A stretch of 64,000 bases of DNA, taken from contig NZ_PKQQ01000010.1 in assembly GCF_002893095.1 (NCBI RefSeq), forward strand, positions 115,665 to 179,664, in the 5' to 3' direction. This document shows positions 46,665-54,224 of this stretch, one piece after another. A program made the translations under genes and the position numbers. Under the pieces are notes generated by a model that was not told the DNA's origin, did no database searches, and saw only the letters and a list, made by a program, of their open reading frames with translations. Numbering within the stretch: position 1 is the first letter of the stretch; every line of letters starts with the position of its first letter. The stretch is from Stenotrophomonas sp. VV52. GTDB taxonomy: Bacteria > Pseudomonadota > Gammaproteobacteria > Xanthomonadales > Xanthomonadaceae.

Positions 46665-47921
46665 ATGGCCCGTCCCCAAAAAACCGCCCGCACAAAGGGC
46701 GTCTACGACCGCGGTTCGGCGTTCCAAGTGAAGATCAAGCGCAAGGATGCAGCGGGCAACCTGCACGCCATCAACCGCACTTTCCCTTACAGCGAAGCGA
46801 CCCGAGCCAAGGCCCTCGCCCAGGCCGAGGCGTTCGCTTCTGCAGAGCGCGCCGCGCTCCACGAAGAGAAGCAACCCGCCTCCAACCTGATGAGCAGCCA
46901 GAGCCTGGGGGTCTGGATCGAGCGCTACATCGCCGAGGTGCTCTCACTCAAAGCCAAGGATGACAAGAAGAAGTCGGGGGACAACGATGCGCGCCTCTTG
47001 CGCCTGCTCGCCAAGCGCTTCCCCGCCACCTTCAGCAAGCCGGTGGACAAGCTCACGCCCCAGGACTTCGGCCTCGCCAACGGCGGCATGGCCCAGTCGT
47101 TGGAAGATGACTACTACCTCGCCCCGGCCACCATCACTCGCCAACTCGCCGTTCTCTCCAGCGTCTTCACGGCAGCGATCAAGCGCTGGGGCTTCAAGAT
47201 GGACAACCCCATCCACGCCACGCTCAAGCCCAAGGTGAGGAACGAGCGCGAGCGGGTGGTCACTGATAAGGAGTGGGCGGACATCCTGACCGCCCTCGCC
47301 CCCATGTCCCCATCCACCCGTGCTGCCATTGCCTTCCTGCGCTGGACCGCGGCCCGCCGCAGCGAAGCCATCAATCTACGCTGGGAGGATTTGGACTACA
47401 GCAAGCAGCGTCCCGAGGCCACATTCCGCGACACCAAGAACCCCAAGGGCGGCAAGCCCATCCATCGGACCATCTTCCTCACATCCGAGGCCGTCGCAGT
47501 GCTGGACACCCTGACCCAAGAGCTCCACGCCGCCAAGCTGCGCAAGGATCGCATCCCGCCCTCCCCCAAGAACCCGCCCGCCGTGCGCCCCAGCTCCGGT
47601 TTTGTCTTCAGCTTGGACGAGGGCAAGACGTCGATTGCAGCGGACACGCTCACCCAGGCCTGGGGACGCGCCCGCGAACAAGCGGGGGTGACCGACGCCA
47701 CCCTGCACGACCTGCGCCACACCCGCATCACCGAGCTGGCCAACTTGTTGCCCATACACCAGGCTATGCAGCTCTCTGGGCACAAGACCACCCAGATGCT
47801 GACCCGCTACTACAACCCCGATATGCAAGACCTGGGCGAGCTTTTTGAGGTCACGAAAGCAGCGGCTGCAAAAGCCCAGCGGGACTACCTAAAAAAGACA
47901 GGGAAGAAAAACGGCAGTTGA
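46665..47921 (+). CDS. Tyrosine recombinase (integrase) of the ICE
   Basis: This is a 418-residue phage/ICE-type integrase. A short N-terminal AP2-like or arm-binding region (KTARTKGVYDRG) and a core-binding domain (about 70-170) precede the catalytic domain. Catalytic residues are Arg231 (WTAARRSEAINLRW), His348 and Arg351 (LHDLRHTRITEL), His373 (LSGHKTTQM) and nucleophile Tyr382 (TRYYNP). It lies directly beside its attachment site and reads away from it. It should integrate and excise the element at tRNA-Thr(CGU). Confidence 0.95.
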   Translation: MARPQKTARTKGVYDRGSAFQVKIKRKDAAGNLHAINRTFPYSEATRAKALAQAEAFASAERAALHEEKQPASNLMSSQSLGVWIERYIAEVLSLKAKDDKKKSGDNDARLLRLLAKRFPATFSKPVDKLTPQDFGLANGGMAQSLEDDYYLAPATITRQLAVLSSVFTAAIKRWGFKMDNPIHATLKPKVRNERERVVTDKEWADILTALAPMSPSTRAAIAFLRWTAARRSEAINLRWEDLDYSKQRPEATFRDTKNPKGGKPIHRTIFLTSEAVAVLDTLTQELHAAKLRKDRIPPSPKNPPAVRPSSGFVFSLDEGKTSIAADTLTQAWGRAREQAGVTDATLHDLRHTRITELANLLPIHQAMQLSGHKTTQMLTRYYNPDMQDLGELFEVTKAAAAKAQRDYLKKTGKKNGS

Positions 47922-48012
47922 CTTCGCCTTTGCGTGTGCTATGGCTTGCAACGGGACGGGGTTTCTTACTCCTTTTCCCTGTTCCATTAAGCCCCCGAGC
48001 TGCAGGCCTCCT

Positions 48013-48037
48013 CCCCCGGTTGTTCGGGGGCTTTTTT
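48013..48037 (+). terminator. Intrinsic terminator after the integrase gene
   Basis: CCCCCG (48013-48018) pairs with CGGGGG (48025-48030), followed by CTTTTTT. It separates the integrase from the cargo genes. Confidence 0.85.
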
Positions 48038-48106
48038 AGCTCACTTGCGCTTTCCTGAAAATCCACTACTCCTGAAAGCATCCATTGATCTTTCTGGGAG
48101 GAAAGC

Positions 48107-48862
48107 ATGCAGCCCCGTTTTACCATTGCCGCCGTTCTGGCTTGCCTGGCCTTGGCCGGGTGTTCGACCGTTCAACCCAACCCCAAGCCCACCCCGCCTC
48201 GGGTTTACCAAGCCCCAAAGCCGCACGGTGCCATTTACCGTTTCTTCCACCCGAAAAGCGAGAGGGTGTGGAAAGGGGTTTCCCCAGCGCTGCGGGAAAA
48301 GGTGGAAGCTGTCCAGGCCCAGCTGGCCGCGGAAGGGTTTGATGTGCGGCCCGTGGAAGGGTATCGAAGCCCCGAGCGACAGGCGGCCCTGCTTGCCTCC
48401 GGGTCCGGCGTGACCAGCGTTGGGGCGTTCTCCAGCTGCCACAACTTCGGGCTGGCCTTGGATGCCGCTGTGTTCGTCAACGGGGAGCCCAGCTGGAACC
48501 TGGGCGATGCCCATGTAATGGCCGGCTATCAACGCTTTGGAGAGCTGGCGGAGATCGTGGGGCTGAACTGGGGCGGCCGGTGGACCAGCCCGAGAGACTA
48601 TCCCCACGTGGAGCTCAAGCAAGAGTGTGGCCAGGCCAAGTGGGCCTACCGCCAGGGGCGCAAACCGGGCGCGTTTCCTTCGGTGACCGGGGAGCCCTCT
48701 TCGGAAGTGCTGGCCCGGGCGCTGGCGCCGGCTTGGTGCCCTGCGGGAATGGAAACGGCGTGCTTGGCTTGGGGCAATGAAAACCGGATGGCCTGGAACT
48801 GGACGCTCCCGGCGCGGGTTTGTTTTGCAACTTTCCCTAACACCTTGAAAAAGATCACCTGA
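48107..48862 (+). CDS. M15-family peptidoglycan peptidase lipoprotein
   Basis: This is a 251-residue lipoprotein (lipobox LAGC at about residue 19). The M15 (CwlK/VanY-like) zinc site is present: His112 and Asp119 in SSCHNFGLALD and His167 in DYPHVEL, with the WGGRW stretch between. A Cys-containing extension follows (ECGQAKWAY, then ALAPAWCPAGMETACLAWG). It probably cuts peptide cross-links in peptidoglycan from the outer or inner membrane, for example to make room for conjugation machinery or as a lytic or antibacterial cargo. AGGA is 6 bases from the ATG. It lies alone between the integrase terminator and the adhesin. Confidence 0.85.
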   Translation: MQPRFTIAAVLACLALAGCSTVQPNPKPTPPRVYQAPKPHGAIYRFFHPKSERVWKGVSPALREKVEAVQAQLAAEGFDVRPVEGYRSPERQAALLASGSGVTSVGAFSSCHNFGLALDAAVFVNGEPSWNLGDAHVMAGYQRFGELAEIVGLNWGGRWTSPRDYPHVELKQECGQAKWAYRQGRKPGAFPSVTGEPSSEVLARALAPAWCPAGMETACLAWGNENRMAWNWTLPARVCFATFPNTLKKIT

Positions 48863-48867
48863 TCGAC

Positions 48868-48912
48868 TTGCGGAAATGAAATCGCCTGCTATGGATGAAG
48901 TATCAATCCATA
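48868..48912 (+). promoter_or_regulatory. Promoter with palindromic operator before the adhesin gene
   Basis: TTGCGG (48868-48873) and TATGGA (48890-48895) are 16 bases apart. The palindrome TATGGAT/ATCCATA (48890-48896 and 48906-48912) covers the -10 box. The GIY-YIG gene has a similar arrangement. Confidence 0.45.
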
Positions 48913-48927
48913 CTCGGGAGGGTTTTC

Positions 48928-50514
48928 ATGTCTTCACTTCGCGCATCCATCTTAACGGCACTGGTCGGTCTCGCTGTCGTTGCAATCCCCAGCACCCCAG
49001 CGGCTGCTCAAACGGCTCAGAATACTTATATCGCCGGTGACGGAAACGAGTCCATCACCAACAAGCATTTATTGAATGGTGTTCTGGTGGGAACGAACAA
49101 CACCACGCATTCGGCCGCAGAGCTCCTTTCGGCTTTCACTGTGATGGGCAGCAACAATGCGATTGATACGGCAGGTATCGTTTTCGGAAACAACAACTCT
49201 CAATCCTCCCCCACCCCCGGCCTTGCCTCAGGATCACTGCAAGTCGGACGCGGCAATACGGTTGAGGGTGAGAGCAACACCCAGCTTGGCCAGAACAACA
49301 CGACGACGGGCTCCACAAACGCGACCATCGGGACGGGCAACGAAATCGAGGGCAACCAGAACCTGCTCACGGGGATCCTGGTCACCACGAAAGGGAGCGG
49401 AAACGCCATCACGGGGTGGGGAGGACAGGTTATTGGTGACAACAACGCACACATGGGCACCGGTGGCAGTATCAGTGGCAACAACAACGTGACCATGGGC
49501 AACAGCGTTGAAGTCACGGGAAACAACCAGGTCGTTGGCGGCACCTCGGCACGTGGCTTTGCGGACGGGTGCGTTGCACTCGGCGCTGGTTCCCAGTGCT
49601 TCGAATCAGACGAGTTCAGCGTCGGAATAACGAACAACGAGCGCCGTGTGACCAATGTTGGCGACGGGCGCAACTACACCGATGCAGCGAACGTGAGGCA
49701 GGTCGCCGCCGCCGTGAGGACGCTGGGCGCGGGTGCTGACATCGTCAGCGGTCAACTCGTGAAACCCCTCTTCCAGTTCCTCAGCGGCGCAACCTACACC
49801 AACGTCGCTGAGGCCATGTATGACCTGGATGGCAGGATCGCCAATCTCTCGCAAAATCCGGGTGGCAGCGCTGGTCCGCAGGGCCCTCAGGGGCCTCAAG
49901 GCCCCGCAGGAAAGGATGGTGTGGGCGGCTCTGATGTAAAGGCAGGTGCCAACGTCGTAGTCACTACCGACGAAGACGGCACCCAAACCGTGGCGGTCAG
50001 TGACAACGTGCAGTTGTCCGACCAAGGCTCTGTCCAGGTCGGCAAGACCACGGTCAACGCCCAGGGCGTGACCGTCCAAGGCGGCCCTTCGGTGACCACC
50101 GCGGGCGTCAACGCGGGCAATCAGCGCGTGACCAGCGTGGCTCCGGGGCGCATCGAACAGGGCTCCACGGACGCCGTGAACGGTGGGCAGGTCTATGAAA
50201 TGCAGCAGGTCTGGGATGACCGCTGGACCGACACCGACCGCCGTTTGCGGCACCAGGATCGCCGGATCAACGGTTTGAGCGCCCAACTCGGCGCGATGAG
50301 CCAGATGGCCACCGCTGCGGCCCAGAACGGGGGCACGGCCGTTGGACAGGTGAACCTGAACGTGGGCGTGGGGTTCTCGGGGGGCAGTGCTGCAATGGCC
50401 GTGGGCTGGGGTGCTCGGGTGTCTGAAAAGGTCAGCGTCTCGGCGGGCCTGTCCTTCGGCTCTGGCAACAAGCCGGTAGCCGGCTTCGGGTTGAGCATCA
50501 ACTTGGGGCGCTAA
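48928..50514 (+). CDS. Collagen-repeat trimeric autotransporter adhesin (YadA-like)
   Basis: This is a 528-residue surface protein. The ATG at 48928 follows CGGGAGGG and gives a signal peptide ending TPAAAQ. The N-terminal head (about 40-210) has repeating Asn-Gly-rich turns (GNNNSQSSP, GQNNTTTGSTNATIG, GNNNVTMG) like YadA left-handed beta rolls. A YadA neck motif follows (VTNVGDGRNYTDAANVRQVA), then a short collagen-like Gly-X-Y tract GPQGPQGPQGPAGKDG, a stalk and a C-terminal YadA anchor ending GFGLSINLGR. It forms a trimer on the cell surface and could help adhesion or mating contact. It is a separate transcription unit with a terminator at 50553. Confidence 0.92.
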   Translation: MSSLRASILTALVGLAVVAIPSTPAAAQTAQNTYIAGDGNESITNKHLLNGVLVGTNNTTHSAAELLSAFTVMGSNNAIDTAGIVFGNNNSQSSPTPGLASGSLQVGRGNTVEGESNTQLGQNNTTTGSTNATIGTGNEIEGNQNLLTGILVTTKGSGNAITGWGGQVIGDNNAHMGTGGSISGNNNVTMGNSVEVTGNNQVVGGTSARGFADGCVALGAGSQCFESDEFSVGITNNERRVTNVGDGRNYTDAANVRQVAAAVRTLGAGADIVSGQLVKPLFQFLSGATYTNVAEAMYDLDGRIANLSQNPGGSAGPQGPQGPQGPAGKDGVGGSDVKAGANVVVTTDEDGTQTVAVSDNVQLSDQGSVQVGKTTVNAQGVTVQGGPSVTTAGVNAGNQRVTSVAPGRIEQGSTDAVNGGQVYEMQQVWDDRWTDTDRRLRHQDRRINGLSAQLGAMSQMATAAAQNGGTAVGQVNLNVGVGFSGGSAAMAVGWGARVSEKVSVSAGLSFGSGNKPVAGFGLSINLGR

Positions 50515-50552
50515 ACGATTGCGTGGTGGAAAAGGAGGTGATCGTATCTCGG

Positions 50553-50573
50553 CAAGGGCCCTTCGGGGCCCTT
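50553..50573 (+). terminator. Hairpin after the adhesin gene
   Basis: CAAGGGCCC (50553-50561) pairs with GGGCCCTTG (50565-50573) and is followed by a short T-containing stretch. It is a likely terminator, though the T run is short. Confidence 0.65.
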
Positions 50574-50587
50574 GTTCGTGCCATGGC

Positions 50588-50632
50588 TTGACGAATCGGT
50601 TCTTTCTTTTATGGGTATGTAGGTATACCCAT
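50588..50632 (+). promoter_or_regulatory. Promoter with palindromic operator before the GIY-YIG gene
   Basis: TTGACG (50588-50593) and TATGGG (50610-50615) are 16 bases apart. A perfect palindrome ATGGGTAT/ATACCCAT (50611-50618 and 50625-50632) overlaps the -10 box. This is the same layout as before the adhesin gene. Confidence 0.5.
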
Positions 50633-50645
50633 CGATGGAGGACCC

Positions 50646-51128
50646 TTGAACTGGAAACGCAATCAGAAATACCTGCCCCGCCCACGCCATCTCTACGGGT
50701 TGTTCTTTGACAACGGGTGCTGCTACGTGGGGCAGACCGTCGATTTAAAGCAACGCGAGCAGCAGCACCGCAGTGCTCGTGGGGGCTGGCAGGGACGCCG
50801 ATTCTCGTTCGTCCCGCTGTCGAGCATGACGGGCACCCAGGCCGATGCCGAGGCTCACGAATACGCGTGGCGCTACAAGGCCTTTCAGCATGGCTGGCGA
50901 ATCTATAGCAAGCCGCCGGGCATTCTTATCCGCGACCCACGTCGCCGCACCACGGGTTACGTGAAGTCCTTGGCGGCAGGGTATGCGTGGCCCGAGGCGT
51001 TTCCGCGCCGCTCGGCGGGGGCTCCGTCGTCCCTGGCTTGGGGGTTCTTCAAATGGCTATTCCTCTACCCCTTCCTTTTCGGCGTGGCGGTGATGGTGCT
51101 GCAGGCCGTGGTCATGGCCACCCTGTAA
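50646..51128 (+). CDS. GIY-YIG nuclease-like protein with a C-terminal membrane segment
   Basis: This is a 160-residue protein starting at TTG (50646), with GGAGG 6 bases upstream; no ATG fits. The GIY-YIG core is HLYGLFF (GIY position) and CYVGQTVDLKQREQQH (YIG position, with the Arg and His that follow). The Glu/His stretch AEAHEYAWRYKAFQHGW is the later helix. The last 30 residues (FFKWLFLYPFLFGVAVMVLQ) form a membrane helix, so the nuclease domain would be held at the inner membrane. Such a topology is rare. It could cut incoming or outgoing DNA, or act only as a binding domain. Confidence 0.75.
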   Translation: MNWKRNQKYLPRPRHLYGLFFDNGCCYVGQTVDLKQREQQHRSARGGWQGRRFSFVPLSSMTGTQADAEAHEYAWRYKAFQHGWRIYSKPPGILIRDPRRRTTGYVKSLAAGYAWPEAFPRRSAGAPSSLAWGFFKWLFLYPFLFGVAVMVLQAVVMATL

Positions 51129-51171
51129 AGCAAAGGCCCCGGCGGGAGCCGCGGGCCGCCCAGCCTGCTGC

Positions 51172-54162
51172 TCACAACGAGAAGCCCTGCCTGTGTTTCG
51201 GGGACTGCGCTGGCAGCTTGGGAGAGGCCTTTCGCGCCCGCCGCAACGGCTCCAGCACTTCCAGCAGCCAACGGGCCTTGCGCTCGCCCTCGCTCATCTG
51301 CGGTTTTGGGCGTTCCGCGTGCTCCTTCAGCAGTGCGTCGAGCTTGCCCTGGATGCGCGTTCGCTGAGCGGCTGGGCGTTGAGTGTTGGGGCGTGCAACT
51401 GCCCCAAGGCCCTGGACAACCGGCCGTTGCGGATCGTCTTTCAGTCCCGCGTCGAGCACGGTCTCTTTGAGGCGTTCCAGCCCCAGGCGTTCGCTCAACC
51501 GCTCCACGTCATCGGACGTCGCATACATGCGGTAGGAACCCTTCGTGAGTCGGGTGTAGGCCACCAGGGCGCTGTGGGCGTCGAGCATGCCCAGGTTCGC
51601 CAGGTGGTAGACCTCCCGCTTGCCTTGGCCCTGGCTCTTGTGAACCGTCCCGGCATAGGAATGCGTCAGTGCTTTCATTTCGAAGCTGTTGAACGTCAAT
51701 CGCCGGCCATCGGCCTTGGTCTCCGAGCGAATGGAAACGCTGATGTCGTAGCCGCCCGCCCTTGAGGGCTTGATGTTCTCCACCACGGCCTGCGTGCCAT
51801 TGATGACCCCCAGGTCCTTGTTCTTCGCGGTGAAGACGATCTGATCGCCTTTCGACAAGGCCAAGTCGAACTTGCGCCCCTTGTCCCGGGCCTCGATCAC
51901 CACCTCTTCCTGGTCCAGCTTTCCACGCTCTTTCAACCCAGCCCGGATGCCCGCATTGAGCGCGGCCACGTCTGCACGGGTGTGGGCGATGACCAACTTC
52001 TCCTGCATCGGGGTTGGGTCTTCGAAGTATTCGTGCAGCAAGCGCTCGCGGGCGTCCTTCTCCGTGGCCGTTTCGCGGATGGTGTCGAGCAACCGGGCCT
52101 TGATTTCGTTGCCCTTGTCGAGGGTCTGGGCCCGGGAACGGCTGGCCTTTTTCAGATCGATGATCTGACCGCTTTCGTCCGTGGCGTAGAACGACAACGC
52201 GGTTTCTCGGTCTTCCTGTTTGCCCTGGCGTCGGATCTCGGTGAGCTTGGCATCGCCGACCGCTTGCTTGGTCAGCTGAAAGCCCGAGCCCGCCCCGATG
52301 GGCTGAAGCTGTTCCACGTCGCCCTGCATGATGACCTTCGCCCCCGCCTTGGCGGCGTAGCTGAAAAGCTTGTGGGTGTTGCGCGCATCGACCATGCCTG
52401 CCTCATCCACCACAATGACGTCCGTCTTGCGGAACTGCATCTTTCCTTTGTCCAGGTCATGGAGCATCTGCGCCATGCTCACGCTGGACATGCCGCTTTC
52501 CGCCTCCAGCTTCTCGGCCGCGGCGTTGGAAACGCAGACGCCCAGCAACTCGAATCCTTGGGTTTCGTAAGCTGCCCGAAAACACTCACTGATCGTCGTT
52601 TTACCGGTTCCGGCGAGCCCAGAAAGATTGACCACGCCCCCGCTGCCCTGGGTGATGTGGTCCAACGCGTGGCGCTGCTCCTGGGAGAGTTGAAAGCCCT
52701 TGGCCTTCTCGTAGTCTTTCACCACCCGGTCCACGTCGGCCTGGGGCACGTGGTGATGGGTTTCCTTGGCTCGGTCAATCGCGAAGGCCACCACCTCCTG
52801 CTCGATCTGGAGCATCCACGGGGCGCAGTAGCGCTCCTGGGTATGCCGCCTTGCCAGCGAGTCGCCCTTGTCGTCGTCGTGCAGGCGCATGGGGTTGACC
52901 AGCACCAGGCCGTGCTCCTTCTTGAACGCTTCAACCAAGCCGTAGAGCTCTGGCACGGTCACGCTGCCGGCGTATTCCTGGCCCAAGACCTCCAAGAGGT
53001 TGTGGTCGCAGAAGATGGCGTCGGTCTCATGGAGCCGCTCCAGCAGTTCTGCCGGGCATTTTTGCTCCATTTCGTGCGCGTTGCCCTTGGCCTGCTTCAG
53101 GCTTTCCGTGGATACGTCGAAGCCTTTCAGCGTGTCCTGCCAGTGCGCGATGAGCTCCTGGTAAGGCGGCTCGTCCTTGTCTTTGCGCGTGGCCAACGTG
53201 GCCTGCTGATTAGACACGTTGTGCTTGGCCGCGTAAGCGAGGATTTCCTTGCGGCGGTTGCCATAGCGATCCGTCACCCCCTCGTCCAGGCCCGCGATCC
53301 GCGCGTAGACGCGCCCGGTTTCCTGCCCGTCGTCGTCCAGTTCACGGATTCGGTCCACCCCATAGCCCAGCGCCTTCATGCCCTGGTAGAGCTCGGTCTT
53401 GTAGACCTCATCCATGGCTTTGCGGTAGCGGTAGATTTCTTCAGCAGAGAGGCTGGCCTCTTTGCCGTCGTTGCCCAAGGAAAGGTTGTAGAGCAGGTTG
53501 TGGGTGTGGAGGTTCGGGCCCATCTCCCCGGTCGCTTCGTCGGCTCGTGAGGCGTAGTGGTGATGGCTGCTCCAGATCAACCCATCCACCCCAATGACGT
53601 CTTTCCCGGCCTTGTTGCGCCGGGTTTCGGACATGGCTTCGAAGGCTTCCATCGCCCGCTGGACCGCGTTGCGGTGCGCGGCATGAATGGCCTCTTGCTC
53701 TGCCGGATCGGACGCCAGTGCAAACGCCACGGAGATATCCAGCGGTGCGCTGATTGTCAGGTCAAAGCCGATGCGATGCCCACCGGCCAGATACGTGACC
53801 ACCTTGCCGTCTTTGTCGCGCAACGGGGCCTTGCCGGTCTTATCAAAGCGGACTTTGACCTGTCCGCGATCCCCGGCTCCGTGGCATAGCGCTCGACCGG
53901 TCTTGGGGTCAAATCCATCCGTCAGCGGAATCATCAGCTCTTCCGTGGCGCGGACGCCTGCCAGACCCAGGTGCTGGGCCAAGCCGCCGTAGAACTTAGA
54001 TTGCGCCTCTTTGCTCGGCGCGGAGCGGCTGTAGTAGCCAACGGCCATGCTTGCCTGCTCGGCTTCTTCAGAGAGCTTTTCCTGGGCCAAGAGGTAGTAA
54101 ATCGACGCAGAACCACCCTTGGTTCCCCCGGCGTTTCGCTTCAGCAGTGTGGTGTTGATCAT
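51172..54162 (-). CDS. MobF-family relaxase/helicase (TrwC/TraI-like)
   Basis: This is a 996-residue conjugative relaxase. Tyr pairs near the N-terminus (Tyr22-Tyr23 and Tyr43-Tyr44) fit the two-tyrosine MobF nickase. The metal-binding His cluster is HHHYASRADE (His200-202) with NLHTHN (His219, His221). The helicase domain has a Walker A with Lys521 (GLAGTGKTT), VIVVDEAGMVDARN, and TVHKSQGQGKREV. It nicks oriT and unwinds the transferred strand. It starts at 54162 and is the last gene of a leftward operon with an ankyrin protein and coupling protein. It is shorter than F TraI but close in size to TrwC. Confidence 0.95.
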   Translation of the reverse strand: MINTTLLKRNAGGTKGGSASIYYLLAQEKLSEEAEQASMAVGYYSRSAPSKEAQSKFYGGLAQHLGLAGVRATEELMIPLTDGFDPKTGRALCHGAGDRGQVKVRFDKTGKAPLRDKDGKVVTYLAGGHRIGFDLTISAPLDISVAFALASDPAEQEAIHAAHRNAVQRAMEAFEAMSETRRNKAGKDVIGVDGLIWSSHHHYASRADEATGEMGPNLHTHNLLYNLSLGNDGKEASLSAEEIYRYRKAMDEVYKTELYQGMKALGYGVDRIRELDDDGQETGRVYARIAGLDEGVTDRYGNRRKEILAYAAKHNVSNQQATLATRKDKDEPPYQELIAHWQDTLKGFDVSTESLKQAKGNAHEMEQKCPAELLERLHETDAIFCDHNLLEVLGQEYAGSVTVPELYGLVEAFKKEHGLVLVNPMRLHDDDKGDSLARRHTQERYCAPWMLQIEQEVVAFAIDRAKETHHHVPQADVDRVVKDYEKAKGFQLSQEQRHALDHITQGSGGVVNLSGLAGTGKTTISECFRAAYETQGFELLGVCVSNAAAEKLEAESGMSSVSMAQMLHDLDKGKMQFRKTDVIVVDEAGMVDARNTHKLFSYAAKAGAKVIMQGDVEQLQPIGAGSGFQLTKQAVGDAKLTEIRRQGKQEDRETALSFYATDESGQIIDLKKASRSRAQTLDKGNEIKARLLDTIRETATEKDARERLLHEYFEDPTPMQEKLVIAHTRADVAALNAGIRAGLKERGKLDQEEVVIEARDKGRKFDLALSKGDQIVFTAKNKDLGVINGTQAVVENIKPSRAGGYDISVSIRSETKADGRRLTFNSFEMKALTHSYAGTVHKSQGQGKREVYHLANLGMLDAHSALVAYTRLTKGSYRMYATSDDVERLSERLGLERLKETVLDAGLKDDPQRPVVQGLGAVARPNTQRPAAQRTRIQGKLDALLKEHAERPKPQMSEGERKARWLLEVLEPLRRARKASPKLPAQSPKHRQGFSL

Positions 54163-54224
54163 GAGTTCTCCAGGTCCTGGCTATCCCTTCAGATCTACCA
54201 AAACCCAGCGACTCCACAACCCCA

